A stretch of 64,000 nt of DNA from JARRNE01 sp963824085 (lineage in GTDB: Bacteria > Pseudomonadota > Gammaproteobacteria > Chromatiales > Chromatiaceae). A model generated the notes under the pieces. The model did no database searches, was not told where the DNA came from, and saw only the letters and a program-made list of their open reading frames with translations. The DNA is taken from contig CAWGNT010000020.1 in NCBI GenBank assembly GCA_963824085.1, positions 54,503 to 118,502 of the forward strand, written 5' to 3'. A program made the translations under genes and the position numbers. This document shows, piece after piece, positions 52,545 through 60,646 of this stretch (positions within the stretch are counted from its first letter, which is position 1; the number at the start of each line of letters is the position of its first letter).

Positions 52545-53468
52545 CTAGGTATGGAATCCTGAGGCACTGTCGCGTGAGTCCTCGAGGGCGCAGCGCTCGA
52601 ACTCGGCGATGACTTGCGCACCGAGCAGCAGGATCACGGCCGCTATCTCGAAGCTGAGCAACACGACAATGGCGCTCGCCAGGGAGCCGTAAATCAGATT
52701 GACGAGGGACAGCGTCTTGAAATACCAGACCAGGAGGTGGCGCGTGATCTCCCACAAGACCCCCGCAACCAGACCGCCGATGAGGGCATGCCGGATGGCG
52801 ATACCCCCGTGCGGCATGACCAGATAAAGGGCGGTGAGCAGGAGGATAAGCCCCCCGACGCCCATGAGATAAAGAATACCGCCCGAGAGCCCATCGAGCC
52901 GCCAGGCGACGCCGAACAGGCGCACCCACTGGTCATCGAGGGTCTGAAGTGCCCCGCTGATCAGCGTGATCAACAAGAGCCCCATCCCGATCAGCGCGAT
53001 AAAGAGAAAGGGGATGAGGGCGGAGACGACATAATGGCGTCGATGGATCGCGACCCGATGAAAGAAGATCACGGACATCGCGTTCTCGAGCACAGTGAAG
53101 GCCATGGTGGCGAAGAAGACCAGAACCCCTGAGCCCACCCAGCCGACCAGATGCCGATTGGCGAGAAAGCCGCGCAGCTGGTCGGTCACCGTGTCCGCCA
53201 CCGCAGGGATCACCAACTGCAGATCGCTCTGCACCGTGACCAACAACCGGTCCTCCGGAACGAAATTGGAGAGCACCACCAAGAGGACCACGATCAAAGG
53301 CACAATCGAAAGCAGCATGTAGTAGGCGACTGCACCGGACAAGAGCAGCCCTTGGTTGCGCCGGAACGCGCTCAGCACGCGGACGCTGAAGCGTCCCGGA
53401 CGGCGCAATATGCAGTCGATGCAGGCTTGCGGCGTCACCGCCTCCTCCCACCAAAGCGCACGCCGCAA
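52545..53468 (-). CDS. YihY/BrkB family inner-membrane protein
   Basis: A 307-residue protein with six predicted helices. GLLLSGAVAYYMLLSIVPLIVVLL at the first helix and the later NLIYGSLASAIVVLLSFEIAAVILLLGAQV block are the conserved ends of this family, once mistaken for RNase BN. Its role is unknown; some members are called virulence factor BrkB or are found with transporters. The start at 53468 may be too early by about 20 residues. Confidence 0.88.
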   Translation of the reverse strand: MRRALWWEEAVTPQACIDCILRRPGRFSVRVLSAFRRNQGLLLSGAVAYYMLLSIVPLIVVLLVVLSNFVPEDRLLVTVQSDLQLVIPAVADTVTDQLRGFLANRHLVGWVGSGVLVFFATMAFTVLENAMSVIFFHRVAIHRRHYVVSALIPFLFIALIGMGLLLITLISGALQTLDDQWVRLFGVAWRLDGLSGGILYLMGVGGLILLLTALYLVMPHGGIAIRHALIGGLVAGVLWEITRHLLVWYFKTLSLVNLIYGSLASAIVVLLSFEIAAVILLLGAQVIAEFERCALEDSRDSASGFHT

Positions 53469-53546
53469 AGGGCGACAGCCTCTGGGGTGCGCCGACGCAC
53501 GGATCCTTTCGACGGCTGCAAGTCGATATTTCCGCGCGGAGAGCTC

Positions 53547-54629
53547 TCAGGCAGACATCGCCACCGGCAGTCGCCGGCTCCCCCAGGTCCCTGGCCTGGC
53601 CTCGAAGACACCGGGACATGGCGCTCCGCAGGCCGCGCACCTGCCCGCCGGGTCGAGGCCCCAGGTCCCGAGCTCATACCAATCCCGTTGAATGAGCAAT
53701 GCTCCGCACTCATGGCACCAAGTGCTCCCACCGGTTGCGTCATGGACGTTGCCGGTATAGGCGTAGCGCACCCCCTGGCGTTTCGCAATCGCCCGCGCCC
53801 GGGTCAGGGTCGCGGGTGGTGTGCCGGGGACGTCCAGCATCTTCCAGTCCGGGTGAAAGGCCGTGAAATGCATCGGAACGTCCGGACCCAGGTGTTCCAC
53901 GACCCAGGTTGCCATCGCATCGAGCTCCGCATCCGAGTCGTTGTAACCGGGAATCAGGAGGGTGGTCAGCTCGAACCAGACCGAGGTCTCCCGTTTCAGG
54001 TATTCCAGGGTCTCCAGCACCGGCTGGAGATGCCCCCCGCAGACGCGGTGATAGAAGTCGTCGGTAAACGCCTTGAGGTCCACGTTCGCGGCATCCATGG
54101 CGGCGAAGAATTCCTCGCGTGCCCCGGGAAGGACGTAGCCGGCGGTCACCGCAATGTTCTTGATGGCGCGCTCACGGCAAGCACGGGCGGTATCGCAAGC
54201 GTATTCGAGAAAGATGACGGGGTCGTTGTACGTATAGGCCACACTGCGGCAGCCGAGGTCCGCGGCCTTGCGGGCAATGGTCTCGGGCGACGCGCTTGCT
54301 GCCAGGGTGTCGATCTCGCGCGACTTGCTCATGTCCCAGTTCTGGCAGAACTTGCATGACAGGTTGCAGCCGGCGGTCCCGAAGGAGAGGACAGGCGAAC
54401 CGGGAAGAAAGTGATTGAGCGGCTTTTTCTCAATGGGGTCGACGCAGAAGCCGCTGGAGCGGCCGTAGCTGGTAAGCACGATCCGATCGTCTTCGCAGGC
54501 ACGAACGAAGCACAAGCCTTGTTGGCCCGACTTCAGCTTGCAGGCGCGGGGGCAGACGTCGCATTGGACGCGCCCATCCTCGAGACGATGCCAGTAACGG
54601 GTGGGATGTTGGCTCGGCTGCACGTTCAT
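53547..54629 (-). CDS. amrS: AmmeMemoRadiSam system radical SAM enzyme
   Basis: A 360-residue radical SAM enzyme. The cluster motif CxxxCxxC is C88-C92-C95 in GTAGCNLSCKFCQNWDMS. An N-terminal CPRACKLKSGQQGLCFVR cysteine block and a C-terminal CHEC...CAAC pair are typical of the AmrS subfamily. I start at MNVQPSQ (54629) because AGGAGGT is 5 bases upstream; an ATG seven codons earlier overlaps that site. The partner genes amrB and amrA are divergent, 102 bp away. The reaction of the system was long unknown. Confidence 0.93.
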   Translation of the reverse strand: MNVQPSQHPTRYWHRLEDGRVQCDVCPRACKLKSGQQGLCFVRACEDDRIVLTSYGRSSGFCVDPIEKKPLNHFLPGSPVLSFGTAGCNLSCKFCQNWDMSKSREIDTLAASASPETIARKAADLGCRSVAYTYNDPVIFLEYACDTARACRERAIKNIAVTAGYVLPGAREEFFAAMDAANVDLKAFTDDFYHRVCGGHLQPVLETLEYLKRETSVWFELTTLLIPGYNDSDAELDAMATWVVEHLGPDVPMHFTAFHPDWKMLDVPGTPPATLTRARAIAKRQGVRYAYTGNVHDATGGSTWCHECGALLIQRDWYELGTWGLDPAGRCAACGAPCPGVFEARPGTWGSRRLPVAMSA

Positions 54630-54731
54630 GCACACCTCCTCTCGGCGCATCTTTGACCGCGCGTTGGTCGCAGGTCTTGCTCTTCCACTAAAATACTAGT
54701 CGAGCGAGACAGACTGACGTGAGGCAGGACC

Positions 54732-55520
54732 ATGACAAATATTCGTCATCCATCGGTAGCTGGTCTGTTCTATCCGGCGGAGCCCGAGGAGCTGAAACAG
54801 GCGGTGCTCGGCTTCCTGAGCGCTGCCGAGCCCCACAAGGGTGCTCCACCCAAGGCCATTGTCGCCCCCCACGCGGGCTATGTGTACTCAGGACCGGTGG
54901 CGGGGAGCGCCTATGCGGAGCTCGCTGGCCGCGCCTCGACCGTCAAGCGCGTCCTGCTGCTCGGACCATCACACCGCGTCCCCTTTGAAGGCCTCGCCTT
55001 CAGCGCCGCAGACAGCTTCCTCACCCCCCTCGGCCCGGTACCGGTCGACCATTCGGCATTTGAGCTCGTGCGGGATCTCACGCAGGCGCGCCAATACGAG
55101 GCGCCTTTCGAAGGTGAGCACTGCCTCGAGGTGCAGCTTCCCTTCCTCCAGCTCGTCCTGGACGACTTCCGCATCGTGCCCTTCCTGGTGGGCGACGCCG
55201 AGGCTGAGGAGGTGGCGGAGGTCCTGGAGCGCCTCTGGGGCGGCGATGAGACCTTGATCGTCATAAGCTCGGATCTCAGTCATTACTTGGACTACGAAAG
55301 CGCCAGGCGGATCGATACGCGCACGAGCCAGGCCATCGAGGCACTGCGGCCGGAAGCCGTCGGCTACCACCAGGCGTGCGGCCGCAATCCGCTCAACGGA
55401 CTGTTGCGTGAGGCGCAGCGCCATGGGCTGCACGCCCGCACGCTGGATCTGCGCAGCTCCGGCGATACTGCTGGTCCGCGCACCCAGGTGGTAGGTTACG
55501 GGGCCTATGCCTTTGCCTGA
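54732..55520 (+). CDS. amrB: AmmeMemoRadiSam system protein B (MEMO1 homologue)
   Basis: A 262-residue cytosolic protein related to human MEMO1 and extradiol dioxygenases. Family blocks: RHPSVAGLFYPAEPEEL, IVAPHAGYVYSGPVAGSAYA, LLLGPSHRVPFEGLA, SDLSHYLDYESARRID. The metal-ligand-like His and Cys positions (APHAGY, GEHCLEVQLPFLQ) are present. Its stop overlaps the start of amrA by 14 bases. Confidence 0.94.
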   Translation: MTNIRHPSVAGLFYPAEPEELKQAVLGFLSAAEPHKGAPPKAIVAPHAGYVYSGPVAGSAYAELAGRASTVKRVLLLGPSHRVPFEGLAFSAADSFLTPLGPVPVDHSAFELVRDLTQARQYEAPFEGEHCLEVQLPFLQLVLDDFRIVPFLVGDAEAEEVAEVLERLWGGDETLIVISSDLSHYLDYESARRIDTRTSQAIEALRPEAVGYHQACGRNPLNGLLREAQRHGLHARTLDLRSSGDTAGPRTQVVGYGAYAFA

Positions 55521-56085
55521 TCCCCAACCCCTGAATACGGCGGAGCGTACCACCCTATTGGCGCTTGCACGGCAGTCCATCGAACACGGCCTGACGCACG
55601 GGGGGCCGATCCGGGTCGATCCATCGACCTACCCGCCCAACCTCCAGGCGCGCAGGGCGGCGTTCGTCACCCTGCACGAGCACGATCAGCTGCGGGGTTG
55701 TATTGGTCACCTGGAGGCGGTCGAGCCACTGGTGCGCGATGTGGCCGAGAATGCCTTTGCCGCCGCCTTCCGGGACCCCCGCTTCCCTCCCTTGGGCACC
55801 CATGAGCTCACCCATCTCCTGATCGAGATCTCGGCCCTCACCAAGCCCGAGCCTATGGATTACAGCTCCGAGGCCGACCTGCTTCGCCAGATTGTCCGCG
55901 GACGAGACGGTCTGATCCTCGCGGAGGGAAGCGCCCGTGGGACCTTCCTGCCGACCGTATGGGAAAGTCTTGACGACCCTATAGACTTTGTCCGCCACCT
56001 CAAGGTCAAGGCAGGATTGGCACCGGACCACTGGTCGGACGCCATCCGGGTCTGGCGTTACCGCACCGAGTCTTTCTCGGAGTGA
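55507..56085 (+). CDS. amrA: AmmeMemoRadiSam system protein A (AMMECR1 homologue)
   Basis: A 192-residue AMMECR1-domain protein. The hallmark LRGCIGHLEAVEPLVRDV is present, with AFVTLHEHDQ before it and DPRFPPLGTHEL after it; GTFLPTVWESLDDPIDFVRH closes the domain. It overlaps amrB by 14 bases, so the two are translated together. The function of AMMECR1 proteins is unknown apart from their link to MEMO and the radical SAM enzyme. Confidence 0.93.
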   Translation: MPLPDPQPLNTAERTTLLALARQSIEHGLTHGGPIRVDPSTYPPNLQARRAAFVTLHEHDQLRGCIGHLEAVEPLVRDVAENAFAAAFRDPRFPPLGTHELTHLLIEISALTKPEPMDYSSEADLLRQIVRGRDGLILAEGSARGTFLPTVWESLDDPIDFVRHLKVKAGLAPDHWSDAIRVWRYRTESFSE

Positions 56086-56156
56086 CGGACTGTCGCCCGT
56101 CCGGCCGATCTGCTCCGCGAGCTCCTAATCCGACATACCCCCCGAGCGAACAGAAA

Positions 56157-57500
56157 GTGCACGACGTCCCCCTCGTTTGGCTGTTTCTCTCGCTCGTGCT
56201 GCTCGTCGGACTCTCCGCGTTCTTTTCCGGCTCCGAAACCGCGCTGATGACTGTCAACCGCTACCGGCTCCGGCACAAGGCGGAGAAGGGGCACAAGGGG
56301 GCACGCCTGGCGCGCGCCCTGCTCGAGCGCCCGGACCGGTTGATCGGATTGATCCTGCTCGGCAACAACTTCGTGAATATCCTTGCCTCGTCGCTCGCGA
56401 CCGTCATCGCCTTGCAGATCGGCGGGGAGCGGGCGATCGCGGCAGCCGCCGGAATCCTAACCTTTGTCATCCTCATCTTCGCGGAGGTCGCTCCCAAGAC
56501 TCTCGCCGCGTTGCACCCCGAGCGGATCGCCTACCCCGCGGCCTTCGTCTACACGCCCCTGCTCCGGGTGCTCTACCCCATCGTGTGGTCCGTCAATACA
56601 GTGACGAACGGCCTGCTCGCACTGCTTGGGATGCGTCCCAAGACGGAGTCGGGTCATGCCTTGAGTCAGGAAGAGCTGCGCACAGTCGTCGCCGAGGCCG
56701 GGGCCATGATCCCGGAGCGCAGCCAGAAGATGCTCTTGGCGATCCTGGACCTGGAGAACGCCACGGTCGAGGACATCATGATCCCCCGCAACGAGGTGGA
56801 AGGGATCGATATCCATGACTCGGAGGACGAGATCATCAGCGCTATCAAGAGCGCGGCCTATACGCGACTGCCCCTGTTCGACGGTGGCATCGACAATGTC
56901 ATCGGTGTCTTTCATGCCCGCAATGCCCTTCACGCCCTGCTCGACAAAGGGTTGGTGAAGGAGCACCTACGGGAGATTTGCCGCGAGCCCTACTTCGTCC
57001 CCGAAGGTACCCCACTCTACCAGCAGCTGCTCAATTTCCAACGCGAGAAGCGGCGAATCGGCCTGGTGGTCGATGAATACGGGGACTTTCTCGGATTGGT
57101 GACCCTGACGGACATCCTGGAAGAGATCGTCGGCGAGTTCACCACGGACCCCGCAGACACCATCTCCGAAATCCACCGCAGCGAAGACGGCAGTCTGCTC
57201 GTCGATTGCGGCATCAATGTGCGCGACCTCAACCGCGCGCTGCGCTGGAAGCTGCCGACCAGGGGCCCCAAGACGCTGAACGGCCTGATCCTGGAGTACA
57301 TGGAGACCATTCCCGAGCCAGGCACGAGCCTCAAGCTCTACGGTCACCCGCTGGAAATCATTCAGACCGGTGAGAGTGCGGTAAAGACGGTCAAGTACGC
57401 GGACAAGTCTCCCCGCAAGCTGGCGCGCGATGCAGCGCCAAGACGCGGCGCCGACCGGCATGCGGACCCTCGGCTAGACGGCCCGGATAGCGGGCATTAG
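56157..57500 (+). CDS. CNNM/CorC-type (HlyC/CorC family) membrane protein with CBS pair
   Basis: A protein of about 447 residues. The N-terminal DUF21 domain has four hydrophobic segments (VWLFLSLVLLVGLSAFFSGS, NNFVNILASSLATVIALQI, and two more) with the conserved SGSETALM and EVAPKTLA motifs. Two CBS domains follow (DIMIPRNEVEGI, RLPLFDGGIDNVIG), with a C-terminal CorC_HlyC domain (ADTISEIHRSEDGSLLVDCG). Relatives export magnesium or cobalt. A GTG at 56157 gives the family's N-terminus; frames open back to 56082 look non-homologous. The ribosome binding site is weak. Confidence 0.88.
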   Translation: MHDVPLVWLFLSLVLLVGLSAFFSGSETALMTVNRYRLRHKAEKGHKGARLARALLERPDRLIGLILLGNNFVNILASSLATVIALQIGGERAIAAAAGILTFVILIFAEVAPKTLAALHPERIAYPAAFVYTPLLRVLYPIVWSVNTVTNGLLALLGMRPKTESGHALSQEELRTVVAEAGAMIPERSQKMLLAILDLENATVEDIMIPRNEVEGIDIHDSEDEIISAIKSAAYTRLPLFDGGIDNVIGVFHARNALHALLDKGLVKEHLREICREPYFVPEGTPLYQQLLNFQREKRRIGLVVDEYGDFLGLVTLTDILEEIVGEFTTDPADTISEIHRSEDGSLLVDCGINVRDLNRALRWKLPTRGPKTLNGLILEYMETIPEPGTSLKLYGHPLEIIQTGESAVKTVKYADKSPRKLARDAAPRRGADRHADPRLDGPDSGH

Positions 57501-57684
57501 CGGGCTACGTGCGCGGGCCATGTGCACGCGAAACAAAGGTGTGCTTCCGGCAGCCGTGCGTGGATCGAGATTGTCGGCGCACTACGATGTAGGGTAGGGA
57601 GAGTGCCGGCCCACAAAGATAGCTGATCCGTGCCCAAGTTTTTTCTGCGGGACACGAAGAAGCGATTCCGCTACAACGTAGCGC

Positions 57685-58560
57685 ATGGAATCGCCCTCAT
57701 CGAACAAACGCTACAGCGGCCGGATTTTCGGCCCCCCGGAGATCGAACGGCTTCGGGAGATCCTCCGTGCGCATCCCCAAGCGAGCCGCCAGCAATTGTC
57801 CTATCGGGTGTGTGAGGCCTTCGACTGGCGCAAGCCCGACGGGAGCCTCAAGGACATGAGCTGTCGGGTGGCGCTGCTGCGGATGCACCGGGAGGGGCTG
57901 ATCGAGCTGCCGGCGCCCCGCCACAAGGTCAACCCGTGCCGCTCGTTTGCGCGGCGCACAGCGCAGGCAGAGCCGGGGGCGCCTCTGGAGGCGGCGGTGC
58001 ATGCGCTTACCGATCTGCGCCTTGCGCTGGTGGAGCGAGCCGGCAGTGCGCTGTGGAACGAATACATCGACCGCTACCATTATCTTGGCTACAAACCGCT
58101 GCCGGGGGCGCAGCTGCGCTATTTCGCCTTTGCCGGGGAGCGCCTGGTGGGTCTGCTGGGTTTTGGGGCGGCGGCCTGGAAGAGCGGCCCCCGGGATGAA
58201 TGGATTGGCTGGAGCCGCACGCAGCGCCACCGCAACCTCGCGGCGGTGGTCAACAATGCCCGCTTTCTGATCCTGCCCTGGGTCCGCGTCGCGCACCTGG
58301 CCAGTAAGCTGTTGGCGATGGCCGCGCGCTCGCTGCCGGTGCACTGGCAGGGGCGCTACGGGTACCGCCCGGTGTTGCTGGAGACCTTCGTGGAGGCGCC
58401 GCGTTTCACCGGCACCTGTTACCGGGCGGCGAACTGGACCTGCGTGGGCCAGACCCAAGGCCGCGGCAAGCTGGGCGATCATCGCCTCGGGCAGGTGCCG
58501 GTGAAGACCGTGTGGGTCTACCCGCTGGCGAAGGACTTCCGATTGCGGCTGACGCGATGA
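57685..58560 (+). CDS. DUF4338 (Druantia DruA-like) protein
   Basis: A 291-residue protein of the DUF4338 family, the family of DruA in Druantia anti-phage systems. Typical blocks: the N-terminal GPPEIERLREILRAHPQASR with CEAFDWRKPDGSLKD, then YIDRYHYLGYKPLPGAQLRY, GLLGFGAAAWKSGPRDEWIG and FLILPWVRVAHLASKLL. Here it is fused at an ATGA junction to a transposase gene and no other Druantia component is nearby. It is therefore probably an accessory gene of the transposon rather than a defence system. The start at the ATG at 57685 fits the family. Confidence 0.85.
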   Translation: MESPSSNKRYSGRIFGPPEIERLREILRAHPQASRQQLSYRVCEAFDWRKPDGSLKDMSCRVALLRMHREGLIELPAPRHKVNPCRSFARRTAQAEPGAPLEAAVHALTDLRLALVERAGSALWNEYIDRYHYLGYKPLPGAQLRYFAFAGERLVGLLGFGAAAWKSGPRDEWIGWSRTQRHRNLAAVVNNARFLILPWVRVAHLASKLLAMAARSLPVHWQGRYGYRPVLLETFVEAPRFTGTCYRAANWTCVGQTQGRGKLGDHRLGQVPVKTVWVYPLAKDFRLRLTR

Positions 58561-60344
58561 CAGCCCCGGAGCCGATCGAGATCGAGGCGGCGGAGGTCGA
58601 GCGCCTGATCGAGCAGGCACAACAAGGCCAGCTCGATGCCGCCGCCCAGCAGCGGATCGTGCCGTTGCTGCGGACCCTGTTGTGGCTTGAGCGCACCTTG
58701 CTCGAGACGCGCATCAGCCTGGCGAAGCTCAAGCAGATCCTGTTCGGCAAACGCACCGAGAAGCCGCCGCGTAAACCCCCGCGGTCGCCCGACGCAGCGG
58801 CGGGCGCGGGCGGGACTGAAGGGGGCACATCGGACCGGCCAAGCGCTGCCGAGCCCCCGGCTGCAGCGGCAGACGCTGCGCGGGACGGGATGCAATCGGA
58901 GACCCCAGCCGCGGTGGAAACGCCATCGGGCGAGCCAATGGGTGTTGGCAACGCGGGGCAAGCGTTGCCACCGCCGCGGGGTCATGGCCGGCTCGGGGCG
59001 GCAGATTATCCGGGGGCCGAGACACACTTCTGCCCCCATGACACGCTGGCGGCGGGCGATCGCTGCCCCGCCTGCATGCGCGCCCGGCTCTACCGCTCAC
59101 GCCCCCTGGTGCGCCTGCGTTTCACCGGCCAACCGCTGGCGCAAGTCACCCGCTATGAGTTGGAGCAGCTGCGCTGCGGGGCGTGCGGCGCCTTGTTCGT
59201 GGCCCACCTGCCGCCCGCGGCGGGGCAGGAAACCTATGACGTGAGCCTCAAGGTGAACCTGAGCGTGGCCCATTACCATCTGGGTCTGCCGTTCAAACGC
59301 ATCGAGTCCTTCCAGCATCTGGTGGGGATGCCCTTGCCCGATGCCACCCAATGGGAGCTGGTCGAGCAGGTCGCCGATAGCGGCTATCCGGTCTACGAGC
59401 ACCTCAAGCGCCTCGGCGCCCAGCAGCCGCTGGTCTATCAGGACGACACCGGCGCACGGATCCTGTCCCTGATCGCGGAAAACCAGGCCGATCCGCCGCC
59501 TGAGCGCAAGGGGATGTACACCACGGTGCTGCGTTTCGAAGGGGAACAATCGATCTGTCTGTACTTCACCGGGCGCCGGCATGCGGGTGAGAATCTCGAT
59601 GATCTCCTGGCCCAGCGCGCCCCGTGTCTACCGCCCATCCAATGGATGTCCGACGCCCTGGCAGCCAATACCCCCAAGGAACACAAGGACCAGGTCGTGG
59701 ATTTGAGCTGTCTGGTCCACGGGCGCCGCCAGTTTTTCGAGATCGAGGACTTCTTTCCCCGCGAATGCGCGCGGGTCATCGAGGCCATCGCCACGATCTA
59801 CAAGCACGAGGGCCACTGTAAAGACCAACAGCTCACGCCGGCGCAACGCCTTGCCTACCACCAGGAGCACAGCCGCGCGGTGATGGAATCGCTCAAGAGC
59901 TGGATGGAGCAGCAGCTCGCAGAGCGGCAGGTGGAGCCGAACAGTCGCCTCGGCGGGGCCTTCAACTACCTCCTCAAACGCTGGACGGCCTTGACCCGGT
60001 TCCTCCACATTCCCGGGGCGCCGCTGGACAACAACACCGCCGAGCGGGCACTGAAGATCATCTTGCGTTACCGCAAAAACAGCCTGTTCTACAACAATGA
60101 GCACGGCGCCTACGTGGGCGATGTCCTCACCAGCCTGATCGCGACCTGCCGGCTGGCCGGCGCCAACCCCCTGCACTACCTCCGCGCCCTGATGGAGAAC
60201 CGCTCCTCGGTGTTCGCCGACCCCGGGGCCTGGCTGCCCTGGAACTATCGCGATACCTTGCCATCGTCAGAGAAACCGCCGCCGCTAAGCCACCCGCCGC
60301 CAGTCCTCGGCCATCCCGGCCGCCTCGGGGTTGCCGTTCCATAG
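58557..60344 (+). CDS. IS66 family transposase (TnpC), C-terminal tail probably foreign
   Basis: A 595-residue DDE transposase. Leu-rich coiled-coil N-terminus (LLRTLLWLERTLLETRISLA), KQILFGKRTEK, zinc-ribbon cysteines (FCPHD...CPACM, RCGACGALF), then the catalytic D296/D297 (YQDDTGARI), D366 (MSDALAAN) and E496 (NNTAERALK). The ATG overlaps the DruA-like stop (ATGA). IS66 transposases usually end soon after a LPWNY-like motif, found here near residue 562. The last 20 or so residues are read across the antisense tnpB fragment, so the natural stop may be lost. Confidence 0.9.
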   Translation: MTAPEPIEIEAAEVERLIEQAQQGQLDAAAQQRIVPLLRTLLWLERTLLETRISLAKLKQILFGKRTEKPPRKPPRSPDAAAGAGGTEGGTSDRPSAAEPPAAAADAARDGMQSETPAAVETPSGEPMGVGNAGQALPPPRGHGRLGAADYPGAETHFCPHDTLAAGDRCPACMRARLYRSRPLVRLRFTGQPLAQVTRYELEQLRCGACGALFVAHLPPAAGQETYDVSLKVNLSVAHYHLGLPFKRIESFQHLVGMPLPDATQWELVEQVADSGYPVYEHLKRLGAQQPLVYQDDTGARILSLIAENQADPPPERKGMYTTVLRFEGEQSICLYFTGRRHAGENLDDLLAQRAPCLPPIQWMSDALAANTPKEHKDQVVDLSCLVHGRRQFFEIEDFFPRECARVIEAIATIYKHEGHCKDQQLTPAQRLAYHQEHSRAVMESLKSWMEQQLAERQVEPNSRLGGAFNYLLKRWTALTRFLHIPGAPLDNNTAERALKIILRYRKNSLFYNNEHGAYVGDVLTSLIATCRLAGANPLHYLRALMENRSSVFADPGAWLPWNYRDTLPSSEKPPPLSHPPPVLGHPGRLGVAVP

Positions 60345-60462
60345 GAGGATCTGCAGCTCGCGCGCCGAGAGCCGATGGCTGCCTTGCGCGTCGACGGCCA
60401 CCAGGTCAAGCGACCCTGTGATAGACGCTTCTGGCACAGCCAGAACCCCTGGCCGTCATATT
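60286..60462 (-). pseudogene. IS66 tnpB (Orf2) C-terminal fragment, antisense
   Basis: On the minus strand the frame YDGQGFWLCQKRLSQGRLTW resembles IS66 Orf2 (YWDGNGF.LW.KRLE.GRF.WP). After a one-frame shift it continues LSARELQILLWNGNPEAAGM to a stop at 60286. The N-terminal half is missing beyond the palindrome at 60455. It runs opposite to, and overlaps the end of, the TnpC gene. Confidence 0.65.
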
Positions 60463-60486
60463 AGGTTGAGCTCAACCTAATATGAC
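60455..60486. repeat. Perfect 32-bp palindrome next to the RIT left end
   Basis: GTCATATTAGGTTGAG is followed directly by its exact reverse complement. It is AT-rich, unlike its surroundings, begins where the tnpB fragment breaks off and ends one base before the RIT terminal repeat. It could be a fused pair of element ends, a target site or a protein-binding site. Confidence 0.9.
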
Positions 60487-60487
60487 T

Positions 60488-60517
60488 TAGGTGAAGCGCC
60501 CCGTTATGTGGAGTAGA
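60488..60517 (+). repeat. RIT left terminal inverted repeat
   Basis: Starts TAGGTGAAGCGCCCCG and runs through TTATGTGGAGTAGA, identical in reverse complement to 63971-64000. A second, inverted copy of its inner motif (ACTCCACATAA, 60569-60579) lies 54 bp inwards, and a perfect GGCGGGT/ACCCGCC hairpin (60525-60542) lies between. Confidence 0.92.
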
Positions 60518-60596
60518 AAGTGGGGGCGGGTCTGTACCCGCCGATTCCTGGACCTTTGAGGTTGTCAAACTCCACATAATTCGCTGCCTGATTCTA

Positions 60597-60646
60597 GCAT
60601 CGAGATGGCGCCGCGTTTGGCGTCAGCAAACAGGAGATCTCGATGC
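60597..60646 (+). promoter_or_regulatory. Inverted repeat enclosing the ritA ribosome binding site and start
   Basis: GCATCGAGAT (60597-60606) and its exact reverse complement ATCTCGATGC (60637-60646) flank the AGGAG site; the second arm contains the ritA ATG at 60643. In RNA this 10-bp stem would hide the start codon and could restrict translation. Confidence 0.65.

Larger units (their letters stand above)
57685..60344 (+). mobile_element. IS66-type element carrying a DruA-like gene (ends not resolved)
   Basis: Two coupled genes, a DUF4338/DruA-like protein and an IS66-type transposase, are framed by non-coding sequence. I could not match terminal inverted repeats or a target duplication, so the limits given are those of the genes. 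The right side runs into an antisense tnpB fragment, which suggests the element is truncated or has fused with another IS66 copy. Confidence 0.7.

Noticed and set aside
57685..58560. Druantia anti-phage system
   Set aside because: Only the DruA-like family is present and it is coupled to a transposase; the large helicase and other partners are absent.
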